The notes beneath the pieces are model-generated. The model made no database searches, was not told the origin of the DNA, and saw only the letters and a list, made by a program, of their open reading frames with translations. The position numbers were made by a program, and so were the translations under genes. A stretch of 63,380 nucleotides of DNA from Acinetobacter sp. UBA3106 (GTDB taxonomy: Bacteria > Pseudomonadota > Gammaproteobacteria > Pseudomonadales > Moraxellaceae), in the NCBI GenBank assembly GCA_002365595.1, contig DFAM01000013.1, positions 108,345 through 171,724 of the forward strand. Reading direction: 5' to 3'. Of the stretch, positions 9,307-17,802 are shown in pieces (the stretch's first letter is position 1; each line of letters begins with the position of its first letter).

Positions 9307-10230
9307 TTAACCTTTAGACTGAAGGTTAGATTTGATCTTAGTGGCGAGATTCTGGCTCGCCTTAAGATCACGATAAAAATAAACGAACAGGCCAAACAAT
9401 AAAATAAAGGATCCCACAAAAACCATCACCGATAATTTTTCATCATTCAGCACAGCACCAAACAGCAGAGCTAACATGGGCGTCAACACGGTGGTCAAAG
9501 ATAACGTGGTCGCCTTGATATTTTGTACCAGTTTGAAATAACAGAACATGGCGAGCAGTGAAGCCATAATGACCGCATAAAACAGCCCGATCAATGCCTT
9601 TGTATTGGGGATATGATCTGGTGCATGCTGCCAGATCAAGGGCAGCATGCACAGTGCAAACAGGCTAGAGACCAAAATGGAGCCCGTCGCCTGCGCCATG
9701 GGTTTCAACGGTGCATTGACCTTTTTGACCCAAAAAAGGGAGGCGCAATACACAAAAACACTGATCAGCATCAACCCTATGCCCATCGGCTGGACATGCT
9801 GGTCACTTCCTCCCAGACAGATGGTGCCGAGTCCCAATAGCGCAATGCACATCCCCAGCCATTGCAAGCGATGTAAATGAATATTAAAAGCAAAACGTCC
9901 GATTAATCCGGTCATGATCGGTGCCAAACCAAACATCAAGGCAATAATGCCAGAGCTTAAATAGCCGGTCGCCAAATAGGTAAAAATTTGCGAACCAATA
10001 AAACTACAGGCACCTGCAACATAACTATGCAGGGAAATGGCATTCAAAGGTAATCTGGTTTTCAAAAATACCAACAAGCCCACAGCTAAAGGCAAAGCAA
10101 TAAAAAAGCGCAGTGCCAAAGCCCATAAACTATGCAGATCAGCAACACTCCAGACGATTGCCAAAGGTGTGGTTGCCCAGATAAATACCAATAAGGCATA
10201 GGTGGACATGATGTTGGTTTTTGACGGCAT
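9307..10230 (-). CDS. DMT superfamily (EamA) transporter
   Basis: A 307-aa inner-membrane protein with about ten hydrophobic segments arranged as two EamA repeats; the first contains ALRFFIALPLAV and the second YAVIMASLLAMFCYFKLV. The family includes exporters of amino acids and other metabolites; the substrate is unknown. It starts 12 bases after the stop of the YaiI-family gene, so the two are likely one transcript. A second in-frame ATG 21 bases inside is possible; neither has a strong ribosome-binding site. Confidence 0.85.
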   Translation of the reverse strand: MPSKTNIMSTYALLVFIWATTPLAIVWSVADLHSLWALALRFFIALPLAVGLLVFLKTRLPLNAISLHSYVAGACSFIGSQIFTYLATGYLSSGIIALMFGLAPIMTGLIGRFAFNIHLHRLQWLGMCIALLGLGTICLGGSDQHVQPMGIGLMLISVFVYCASLFWVKKVNAPLKPMAQATGSILVSSLFALCMLPLIWQHAPDHIPNTKALIGLFYAVIMASLLAMFCYFKLVQNIKATTLSLTTVLTPMLALLFGAVLNDEKLSVMVFVGSFILLFGLFVYFYRDLKASQNLATKIKSNLQSKG

Positions 10231-10242
10231 GATTAGCTCAAA

Positions 10243-10713
10243 TTACGGTGTAGTTTTACGTTTCTGTTTCTGAATGGTTTGATCCAGTGCACTGGAAAAT
10301 TCACGTTTATCTCGTTCAGAAATCGGTGGCGGACCACCCGTATTGACACCTGCTCCGCGTAATGAATCCATAAAATCACGTAAATGCAGACGCGCTTTAA
10401 CATTGGCGGTGGTATAGATTTCACCGCGAGGATGAATAGCAATTCCACCTTTTTCAATGACTTGAGCAGCCAGAGGAATATCTTGAGTCATGACAATATC
10501 ATGCTCTTTCATACGTTCAATAATTTCTTTATCTGCAGCATCTGCCCCACTCATGACCTGAATGGAATTAATCCGTACTGACGGGGTAATCCCCACATTT
10601 TGATTGGCGACAAACGTCACTTCCAGCTGATAACGATCAGAAGCGCGAATGATCACTTCACGCAGGATTTTAGGCAATGCATCGGCATCCACCCAAAGTT
10701 TAAATGGCAGCAC
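10243..10713 (-). CDS. YaiI/YqxD family protein (DUF188, PIN-like)
   Basis: A 156-aa soluble protein. The N-terminus LWVDADALPKILREVI has the acidic DADAxP motif of the family; later DIVMTQDIPLAAQVIEKG and the C-terminal GGPPPISERDKREF are also typical. The fold is PIN-like with conserved acidic residues, but no reaction is established. Translation appears to start at GTG (10713), with GGA about 6 bases before; no in-frame ATG upstream fits. First gene of a unit with the DMT transporter. Confidence 0.88.
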   Translation of the reverse strand: MLPFKLWVDADALPKILREVIIRASDRYQLEVTFVANQNVGITPSVRINSIQVMSGADAADKEIIERMKEHDIVMTQDIPLAAQVIEKGGIAIHPRGEIYTTANVKARLHLRDFMDSLRGAGVNTGGPPPISERDKREFSSALDQTIQKQKRKTTP

Positions 10714-10936
10714 ACCACATCCATATTTAAAAATAATTATGCCTAGTTTAGCAAATTCCCTGTGACAGGAGGATGGCTAAATCGATTCAGCTGGTGCGCG
10801 ATTTTTAGATTTCGCCAAGATGCTCATGATTTGCTTAACGAAATTTCAGATTTCATCGTATTCAAATTCAGGAATTTGAGTACATTTCACTGAGTTTAAT
10901 GGTTAAATTTCACCATTTGACTTGAAATTTAACAAT

Positions 10937-10977
10937 AACCCTCGATTTAATAGATAAATACAACCCAACCCTCGATT
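10937..10977 (+). repeat. 11-bp direct repeat 30 bp apart before the 311-aa gene
   Basis: AACCCTCGATT occurs at 10937-10947 and again at 10967-10977, immediately before the GTG/ATG start region. The 30-bp spacing (about three helical turns) suits a regulator binding on one face of the DNA. This role is inference. Confidence 0.5.
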
Positions 10978-10983
10978 GTGAAT

Positions 10984-11913
10984 ATGAAAAATCAAAATAG
11001 ACCGGAACTGATCACCATTGAAGATCAGAACTTTGGCAGTCATGTCGAACATTGGAATCTGCTCACAGAAAATCCGGCTACAGATGTACCCAAGTGGCTA
11101 GGGCTGGCCCTGGATGCACCAATCATGCCGATGGGTTTATGTAAACAAGAATGCGACATGGACGCATCAGCCTGGCTGATTCAGGGACCTAAGCAAGCCA
11201 CAGTAAAATTGACCCAAGTCATTGCCGTTGAAAATAACAAACCGCAAGCGGTCAAAACAGCCTTCCCAAGTTTTGAAAGCCCGTATAAGGTGCCTGCTAC
11301 GATTGAACGGATTATTACCTGTAAATCCAACACCCAGGCAGTACTACGTTTAAACCTGGGTGCCAATACCATTGTCTATGCCTTTGACACACTATATAGC
11401 GTCAATCATGGTCAATACGAAAAAGATCAACCCTATCTTGCGCAGCTCAATGCCTGGGCCTATGAACTGGAAGCTGTTTCGGATCATGAACAACTGGTGG
11501 TCGATGATCCTGCTTCCATTAAGCATCACCGTGCCTTAAATGACATTCTTGCGCGCAATAACGGCGTGGCACCTGCCAATTTGCAAGAACAGATTGATGC
11601 TTGGGAACCCAAATCGGAAGATGATAAAGACCCGGTCACCGTCGATTTTTCCAAAATGGTTGCCTATCTGTATGGTGAAAATATGGGACAGGAAGATGAA
11701 GCCTGGTTCCAGGGCAATATTGTTGGTAAAACATCGATGTCTTTTATGGATCAGCCATATACCCTGTATGACGTTGCCTTAATTCATGATGAAAATCAGG
11801 AAGCCACATTAATTCGTATTGCCACCAAAAATCAGGCGCATAAAGACTTTGAAATTGGTCAATTCATTCGTGGCAATTTATGGATTCAAGTGAATATTTA
11901 CGCTAAAAAATAA
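10984..11913 (+). CDS. Conserved hypothetical protein, 309 aa
   Basis: I do not recognise a family. The protein is soluble and acidic, with no signal peptide or membrane segment. An N-terminal half with short beta-like stretches (ATVKLTQVIAVE, AVLRLNLGANTIVYAFDTLY) is followed by a helical middle and a C-terminal beta-rich part ending in IRGNLWIQVNIYAKK. The frame also allows a GTG start two codons earlier (10978); neither has a clear ribosome-binding site. Codon use resembles the neighbours, so it looks native. It stands alone between an unlike-strand unit and a terminator. Confidence 0.75.
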   Translation: MKNQNRPELITIEDQNFGSHVEHWNLLTENPATDVPKWLGLALDAPIMPMGLCKQECDMDASAWLIQGPKQATVKLTQVIAVENNKPQAVKTAFPSFESPYKVPATIERIITCKSNTQAVLRLNLGANTIVYAFDTLYSVNHGQYEKDQPYLAQLNAWAYELEAVSDHEQLVVDDPASIKHHRALNDILARNNGVAPANLQEQIDAWEPKSEDDKDPVTVDFSKMVAYLYGENMGQEDEAWFQGNIVGKTSMSFMDQPYTLYDVALIHDENQEATLIRIATKNQAHKDFEIGQFIRGNLWIQVNIYAKK

Positions 11914-11926
11914 TTGGCTACAACAG

Positions 11927-11973
11927 GCAGCGCCATCGCATGATTATTCCTGCACCTGTGGCGCTGCTTTTTT
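11927..11973 (+). terminator. Terminator after the 309-aa hypothetical gene
   Basis: Stem GCAGCGCCA (11927-11935) pairs with TGGCGCTGC (11959-11967) and is followed by TTTTTTAT. The 23-base loop is long but the stem is perfect. Confidence 0.8.
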
Positions 11974-12325
11974 ATGTGTAGTATTTATTATCTGCAGATT
12001 CAATTTGATCAAAATTTATCCACAGTAACGCATTATATTTAATATTTTTAAATTCAAATTAAAATACATTTATCCACAGTTTTAAATTCAAACTTTTATT
12101 TTAAATCGTTAGCTCAGCTATTATATTTTTATGAGTTATTTTAAGCTATGTATCCCGCACAGCCCGGTGGTGACAGGAATTTGAAAGCCAGCAGCTATTC
12201 TGCTAAATAAAAATAAATATTTTAATTACATATTTTTATTTAGTACTTTATTTAATCAATCTTTTATGCTAAAAATACAAACTAGCAATATAAATTAACG
12301 ATAAATAAATCGGAATAGAGTTTCC
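11974..12325. other. AT-rich intergenic region with two DnaA boxes and an AT hairpin
   Basis: Perfect DnaA boxes TTATCCACA lie at 12016-12024 and 12070-12078 in the same orientation. An AT-only spacer region follows, then a GC-richer island at about 12148-12200 (CCCGCACAGCCCGG and AGCAG-ctatt-CTGCT), then a perfect 13-bp inverted repeat CTAAATAAAAATA/TATTTTTATTTAG (12203-12215 with 12231-12243). No ORF is present before the 46-aa gene at 12326. It could titrate DnaA, regulate the small gene, or hold a structured RNA. Confidence 0.55.
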
Positions 12326-12466
12326 ATGAAAATCGTGCAAGAAGAAAATATACAAACAGTTGAACATCAACTGGTTAAACGCTTCCAATTAGACACCATC
12401 TCATGCCTATTTTTTGTACTGGGCATGTTTATGTCTGCCTACCTTTTGCATCACTTTATTCTTTAA
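12326..12466 (+). CDS. Small single-pass membrane protein, 46 aa
   Basis: ATG at 12326 opens a 46-codon frame: a charged N-terminal half (MKIVQEENIQTVEHQL) and a hydrophobic C-terminal half (SCLFFVLGMFMSAYLLHHFIL) that would span the membrane once. A purine-rich GGAATAGAG lies 5-14 bases upstream. A perfect terminator follows about 50 bases after the stop, as expected for a real short transcript. Function unknown. It resembles no small protein that I can name. Confidence 0.55.
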   Translation: MKIVQEENIQTVEHQLVKRFQLDTISCLFFVLGMFMSAYLLHHFIL

Positions 12467-12511
12467 GCTGATTGTAACGATCTTATCTTCAACACCCAGA
12501 TTCTATTCAAT

Positions 12512-12540
12512 AAAAAGCCCATCATGTGATGGGCTTTTTT
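12512..12540. terminator. Bidirectional terminator, small ORF / serC
   Basis: Perfect stem GCCCATCA/TGATGGGC (12517-12534) with A-run before and T-run after; it serves both the + strand small gene and convergent serC. Confidence 0.9.
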
Positions 12541-12551
12541 AGCTTTAAGGA

Positions 12552-13631
12552 TTAACCATTGCGCTTGGCAAAGTCATCCATAAAATTAACCAGAGCCTGT
12601 ACGCCTTCTAATGGTACAGCATTGTAAATACTGGCACGCATACCGCCCACTGAACGGTGACCTGCCAAGTTAAGCAGATGATTCGCTTCAGCTTCTTTCA
12701 GGAATTGTTTCTCAAGCTCAGCTTTTGCCAAGGTAAACGGTACATTCATGATTGAACGATTTGCTTCTGCAATCGGGTTGGCATAGAAATCGCTGGCATC
12801 GATATAACCATACAGTAGCTTGGCTTTTTCAAGGTTGACCTGATGCATGGCATCGACACCGCCATTTTCAAGCAGCCATTCAAATACCAGACCAGACAAG
12901 TACCAGGCATAGGTTGATGGTGTGTTGACCATAGACCCGTTTTTCGCCTGATCTGAGTATTTCAAAATGCTTGGAATTTCAGGTTTGGCCTGATCGAGTA
13001 AATCTTCGCGGATAATCACTAAAGTTAAGCCGGCAGGACCAATATTCTTTTGTGCACCTGCGTAGATTAAACCGAACTTGGATACATCTAATGGCGCAGA
13101 TAAAATGCTCGATGAAAAGTCACATACTAGTGGTTTATCTGTTTCAGGAATACCCGCAAACTGAAGACCACCAATAGTTTCGTTATCGGCATAATGCACA
13201 TAGGCTGCATCATCAGACAGGTTCCAGCTGCTTTGCTCTGTAATCGCCAGTTTACCGTTAATGCTGGTACCCGCTTCTACAACATTAATGTCGCCATAAC
13301 GTTTTGCTTCTTTCAGGGCTTTTTCTGACCAGATTCCGGTATGAATATAATCAGCCTTGCTGTTTTTACCCAACAGGTTTAAAGGAATAGCAGAGAATTG
13401 AAGTGAAGCACCACCTTGCAAGAACAATACTTTGTAGTTCTCTGGAATGTTCATCAGTTTACGCAAATCTGCCTCTGCTTTTTCTGCCACAGCCACATAG
13501 TCAGGACTACGGTGACTCATTTCCATGATCGAAAGACCTTTGCCATGCCAATCAAGCAATTCAGCCTGAGCTTGTTCTAAAACGGCAGTAGGTAATGCAG
13601 CAGGACCAGCACAGAAGTTGTACGCGCGCAT
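12552..13631 (-). CDS. serC: Phosphoserine aminotransferase
   Basis: A 359-aa PLP enzyme converting 3-phosphohydroxypyruvate and glutamate to phosphoserine; it also acts in PLP synthesis on the product that follows PdxB, encoded at 50.9 kb. Visible: N-terminal YNFCAGPAALP, GGASLQF phosphate-binding loop, the PLP lysine in YAGAQKNIGPAG, and C-terminal GHRSVGGMRASIYNA. The ATG at 13631 is preferred over a longer frame because it has AAAGGAAAAATC just upstream and matches the family N-terminus. Confidence 0.97.
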   Translation of the reverse strand: MRAYNFCAGPAALPTAVLEQAQAELLDWHGKGLSIMEMSHRSPDYVAVAEKAEADLRKLMNIPENYKVLFLQGGASLQFSAIPLNLLGKNSKADYIHTGIWSEKALKEAKRYGDINVVEAGTSINGKLAITEQSSWNLSDDAAYVHYADNETIGGLQFAGIPETDKPLVCDFSSSILSAPLDVSKFGLIYAGAQKNIGPAGLTLVIIREDLLDQAKPEIPSILKYSDQAKNGSMVNTPSTYAWYLSGLVFEWLLENGGVDAMHQVNLEKAKLLYGYIDASDFYANPIAEANRSIMNVPFTLAKAELEKQFLKEAEANHLLNLAGHRSVGGMRASIYNAVPLEGVQALVNFMDDFAKRNG

Positions 13632-13984
13632 GATTTTTCCTTTCAAAGTGAAACACAATAAAATGATGGCATTTAACCACAGATGGGCGTAGCTTGCAGT
13701 AAATTATCCTGAAAATATTTCAATGCTGTCGGACATTTAAAATCAAAATTTCAATGAAGGTGGATTTTACTAAATCCTTTTGCAATCTGTGTTCCAGAGT
13801 TTAAAGGGACAACTAGCTCTTAGGGCTGCTCTTTTGCAAATAAAGACTGCAAGATGTGAGTTTTTAGAATCTCGTCACGTGATTGATATACAAATGCATA
13901 TTAAACAATACAACAACTTATTGATTAGACATACAATTCAATCTATGCAATATAATTGTTACAAAGAAATTGAGAGTCTGATCG
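13632..13984. other. Intergenic region between divergent serC and the exporter operon
   Basis: 353 bases without a supported gene. A TATAAT at 13951-13956 with TAGACA 19 bases upstream is a weak candidate promoter for the exporter operon. A CACGTG sits near 13875. A frame from 13780 into the operon gene has no coding character. I see no other clear structure. Confidence 0.4.
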
Positions 13985-15472
13985 ATGTCACTGCGTTTAG
14001 CTGCATTACCAAAGAAACTTGCTCTACTTATACACCATCATCTTCGTTTTGGAATTTGTACTGCGGGTGTGATTTTTACTTCACAGGTTTTCGCTGAAAG
14101 TATCAGCTATGTGCAGGCTGAACAGACCATTCTCAAAGACTCTTATACCACCCAAGCCAATCAGGCTCTGCAGCAGGCTTCCCAACTTGAAGCTGAAGCC
14201 ATTCAAGGTTTAGGCCTGCCCCGTGTCGATTTAAATGTCCGTGCTTATGCCTTTCATAATGAAGTGGATCTTCCGCTTGGGGCTTTAAAAAACAATTTAG
14301 AACAGTCCTTGAGCAATGGCGTAAATAATAAAATTGATGAACTCAATTTGGGCGGCTTTGCCGATCCATTAAAAGAAGGTTTAAAACAACCTATACAGGA
14401 TGGCGTGGGATTAATTCCAGATGAGTCCACCGTTACATTAGATGATCAGGTCATCCGCCCGACCGTGTCAGTGATTATGCCTTTATATAGCGGTGGTCTG
14501 ACTTCAAGTGCCAAGGAAATAGCGCAGATCAAGGCACAGCGCAGCCAATTGAATAGCAAGCAGGAGCAAGATGTACAACGCTTTGAACTGATTCAGGCTT
14601 ATTTTAATACGCAACTGCAAAAGCAACTTTTGACCTCCAGTCAATCCAACTTCAATGCCATGCAAACCCACTACAGCAATGCTTTAAAGCTGGAACAACA
14701 GGGATTTATCAGCAAAGGCCAGCGTATGCAGTTTGAAGTAGCCAAGAACAATGCCGAGCGTAGTGTACAAAATGCCGAAGCCAATTTAAGATCCAGCCTG
14801 TTTCAGCTCAACAACCTGCTACAGCGCAGCCAGATTACCGAACTGAGCACACCGCTATTTGTTAATTCCAGTCAAAATCAAAATCTGAATGCGCTGTTAA
14901 AAAGTTATCCGGAGCAGTCAGCCCTGATTCGTAAAATGCAGATGGATACCCAGCTGGCCAATGCCAATGTCAAGGCACAAAGTGCCGCGAAAAAACCCAA
15001 TGTTTTTGCCTTTGGCGAATACACTCTGGATGAAAAGCAAAACTGGATTGTTGGTGTAGCGGCACGTTATAACCTGTTTTCCGGGGTTGATAAGAATAAA
15101 AATGTTCAGGCCGCAGAATTGCAACGTTATGCCTCAGAACTACTGACAGCACGCACCAAACAGGAAATTGAAAATATTATTTACAAGTCCTATAGCGAAG
15201 CGACTACAGCCCAGCAAAGTCATCAGCTGTTACAGCAAAATCTGAAAGCCGCCCAGGAAAACCTGCGCATTCAGACTTTATCTTTTAAAGAAGATATGGG
15301 CACTGCCACCCAGGTGATTGATGCACAAAATACTTTGAGCGCTTTAAAAAGTGAGATGGCATTGAATGCGTATAAATATGTGATGTCCCTGGCTACTTTA
15401 CTGCAAAGCCATGGCTCGATTGAGCAGTTTCAAAGCTATGTCAGCCAAAGCAATACCAGTTATATTCGTTAA
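13985..15472 (+). CDS. TolC-family outer membrane efflux protein
   Basis: A 495-aa protein with a probable signal peptide (hydrophobic FGICTAGVIFTSQVFA near residues 22-37) and two long helical, Gln/Ala-rich repeats typical of outer membrane efflux channels; YAGLPRVDLNV-like and YNLFSG segments mark the beta strands. It should form the trimeric outer membrane and periplasmic tunnel. It is first in a four-gene operon, 18 bases before the adaptor gene, which fixes its role as the outer part of this exporter. Confidence 0.9.
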   Translation: MSLRLAALPKKLALLIHHHLRFGICTAGVIFTSQVFAESISYVQAEQTILKDSYTTQANQALQQASQLEAEAIQGLGLPRVDLNVRAYAFHNEVDLPLGALKNNLEQSLSNGVNNKIDELNLGGFADPLKEGLKQPIQDGVGLIPDESTVTLDDQVIRPTVSVIMPLYSGGLTSSAKEIAQIKAQRSQLNSKQEQDVQRFELIQAYFNTQLQKQLLTSSQSNFNAMQTHYSNALKLEQQGFISKGQRMQFEVAKNNAERSVQNAEANLRSSLFQLNNLLQRSQITELSTPLFVNSSQNQNLNALLKSYPEQSALIRKMQMDTQLANANVKAQSAAKKPNVFAFGEYTLDEKQNWIVGVAARYNLFSGVDKNKNVQAAELQRYASELLTARTKQEIENIIYKSYSEATTAQQSHQLLQQNLKAAQENLRIQTLSFKEDMGTATQVIDAQNTLSALKSEMALNAYKYVMSLATLLQSHGSIEQFQSYVSQSNTSYIR

Positions 15473-15490
15473 TTTTTGATGGGGAAAACC

Positions 15491-16669
15491 ATGACTCAAG
15501 ATCAAAACAAGCCTGATCAAGATGTAGAAAATGCCTCATTAGAAGGCACTTCTAGCAATATCTCGGCTCAAAGCAGTAAAATCGATACTCAAGAAACATC
15601 TGAACAGCAAAATAATACAGAGAATGAGTTTTTCAGTTATGCGGAACAATCTGCATCTACTGAACCTGCAGCTCAGAATGAAAAAAAATCTGCTTTGTTA
15701 AAAGCTGTGGGCGGCATACTGATGATTTTACTTCTGGGTTTAATTGGCTTTGGTTTATGGAAAAGTTATCAACCCAAAGAAGTTGAGCTACAAGGACGGG
15801 TTGAAGCGGAAACCATCCATGTCAGTACCAAAGTACCGAGCCGCATTGAAGAAATTTCTATCCATGATGGACAGAAAGTAGTTAAAGGTCAGCAACTGGT
15901 CCGCTTATTTAGTCCTGAAGTTGAAGCCAAAAAGCAGCAGGCGCTGGCAAGCCTGCAATCTGCTTTAGCCTTGCAATCCACAGCGGATCGCGGTTCCCAG
16001 CAGGAAAATATCGACAGTTTATATGCCAACTGGCAGGCCATGAAAGCCCAGCAAGAATTGGCCCAAACTACCTATCAGCGTGGAGCCACGCTGTTTAAAG
16101 AAGGCGTCATTTCACGCCAGCGCCGCGATGAAATGCAGGCTGCAGCACGATCCTCCGCACAAATGACTGAAGCAGCTTATCAGCAGTATGCACGTGCCAA
16201 ACGCGGCAGTACCTCTGAACAAAAATCTTCCGCCGATGCACAGGTGGAAATTGCCAAAGCTGCGGTTGCGGAGGCCAATGCACTGCAAGCTGAAACCCAA
16301 CTGGTTTCGCCAATCAATGGCACCGTTTCCAAAACCTATGGCAAGGTGTCAGAACTGGTGGCGATGGGTGTGCCAGTCGTCAGTATTATTCAGGATGATG
16401 ATCTCTGGGTCAGCCTGAATATTCGTGAAGATCAATATGCACAAGTCTATCAGGCTAAATCGATTGAAGGTTTTATTCCTGCCTTGAACAAGAAAGCCCT
16501 GTTCAAGATCAAAAATATTGATGCCGAAGGTGAATTCGCCACCATTAAAACCACACGCCAAACCGGTGGCTATGATATTCGCAGTTTCAAGATTCGGCTC
16601 ACCCCTGCCCAGCCAATGGCAGATTTAAAAGTGGGCATGAGCGTACTGTTTAAAGTGAAAGAGTCTTAA
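15491..16669 (+). CDS. HlyD/EmrA-family periplasmic adaptor
   Basis: A 392-aa membrane-fusion protein. An unusually long, Gln/Ser/Asn-rich cytoplasmic tail (residues 1-66) precedes one transmembrane helix (about 69-91). Then a lipoyl half motif (GRVEAETIHVSTKVPSRI), a helical hairpin, the second lipoyl half (AETQLVSPINGTVSKTYGK) and a beta-barrel. The ATG at 15491 has GGGG 6 bases before it; the frame also opens at TTG 15476 and ATG 15479. It would link the TolC-like channel to the permeases. Its closest type may be YbhG/YhiI adaptors. Confidence 0.88.
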   Translation: MTQDQNKPDQDVENASLEGTSSNISAQSSKIDTQETSEQQNNTENEFFSYAEQSASTEPAAQNEKKSALLKAVGGILMILLLGLIGFGLWKSYQPKEVELQGRVEAETIHVSTKVPSRIEEISIHDGQKVVKGQQLVRLFSPEVEAKKQQALASLQSALALQSTADRGSQQENIDSLYANWQAMKAQQELAQTTYQRGATLFKEGVISRQRRDEMQAAARSSAQMTEAAYQQYARAKRGSTSEQKSSADAQVEIAKAAVAEANALQAETQLVSPINGTVSKTYGKVSELVAMGVPVVSIIQDDDLWVSLNIREDQYAQVYQAKSIEGFIPALNKKALFKIKNIDAEGEFATIKTTRQTGGYDIRSFKIRLTPAQPMADLKVGMSVLFKVKES

Positions 16670-16671
16670 TT

Positions 16672-17802
16672 ATGCTGCATGGCATACTGTGTGAACTTCG
16701 CTATTTGCTCAAGCATAAGTGGGACTTGTGCATGGTCACACTGGCACCTGCATTTATGATTGTGCTGTTCGCCAGTATGTTTGCTCAAGGCAAACCCAGC
16801 CATCTGCCGATTGCGATTATTGACCAGGACCAGAGTGAACTGAGCCAAAACATTATTCATCATGCCGGTCTGAACCACAGCCTGAAAATCAGTACGATTT
16901 CCAACAGTCAGGATGAGGTTGAACAGCTACTCAATCAAAATAAGATCTGGGGTTATATCAGCATTCCCGAAGGTGCCGAACAACGGCTGGTTCAAGCCAA
17001 GGATGCTGAAATCAGTATTGCCTATAACCAAAGTTATTTTAGTGTCGGCAATAGCATTTCTTCTGCCATGCTAATCAGTACCTTACAGGCACTGGCCGAC
17101 TTTACTGGACACAGTTATTTGCAAAACCAGATTCCTTATCTGGATGCACCGACACCCAATATCAAAATTTCCCCACTGTACAATCCGGGACTAAGTTATG
17201 AGTTTTATTTAGAACCGTACATGATTCCAGCGATTTTGCATTTATTGCTCTGTTGTTGTGTGGCATTTTCAGTTGGACAAGAACTGAAATTTAATACCAC
17301 CACGCAGTGGCTCGCACAGCCAAATGTCTTGCTTGCCCTGTTTGCCAAAAATATGACGTATGTGCTGATTTTCAGCTTTTGGACCTGGCTGTGGATGTTC
17401 TGGCTGATTGAATTTCGAGGCTGGTTTGTTGCAGGTCAATTGTGGATGATTCTACTGGGGCAATTTCTTCTCTATAGCGCTTACGCCTTTATTAGCAGTA
17501 GCGTGGTTTTAGCCACCCGTGATCTGGCGAAAAGTTTTGGTTTTATTGCGGTGTATGGCGGGTCATCTTTAAGTTTTGCTGGCGTAACTTTACCGCTAAA
17601 TAATGCGCCCTTATTTACCCAGTTCTGGTCCAATATTATTCCCTATACCCCTTATGCCAAGTTACAGACAGAACAATGGGTCATCGGCAGTCCTGTATCC
17701 ATTTCACTGTTACCGTTTGCAGTTTTAGCGTTTTATTGCCTGTTTTATATGAGCACCGCCTATCTGTTCCTTAAAAAGAATATAAAGGGAGTTCAGGCAT
17801 GA
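16672..17802 (+). CDS. ABC-2 type permease, first subunit
   Basis: A 376-aa inner-membrane protein: one N-terminal helix (about residues 18-36), a large periplasmic domain (LPIAIIDQDQSELSQNI onward) and five to six C-terminal helices, as in YhhJ/YbhS/YbhR proteins. It starts 2 bases after the adaptor gene and overlaps the next permease by ATGA, so all are translated together. No Walker motif is present here or elsewhere in the operon, so the required ATPase must come from elsewhere or the complex works differently. Confidence 0.88.
   Translation: MLHGILCELRYLLKHKWDLCMVTLAPAFMIVLFASMFAQGKPSHLPIAIIDQDQSELSQNIIHHAGLNHSLKISTISNSQDEVEQLLNQNKIWGYISIPEGAEQRLVQAKDAEISIAYNQSYFSVGNSISSAMLISTLQALADFTGHSYLQNQIPYLDAPTPNIKISPLYNPGLSYEFYLEPYMIPAILHLLLCCCVAFSVGQELKFNTTTQWLAQPNVLLALFAKNMTYVLIFSFWTWLWMFWLIEFRGWFVAGQLWMILLGQFLLYSAYAFISSSVVLATRDLAKSFGFIAVYGGSSLSFAGVTLPLNNAPLFTQFWSNIIPYTPYAKLQTEQWVIGSPVSISLLPFAVLAFYCLFYMSTAYLFLKKNIKGVQA

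Noticed and set aside
12148..12200. c-di-GMP or cobalamin riboswitch
   Set aside because: Only short CGCACAG and GAAAGCC resemblances; the required helices do not line up, so no family is claimed.
13780..14097. 105-aa frame before the exporter operon
   Set aside because: Overlaps the TolC-like gene in another frame and is not protein-like.
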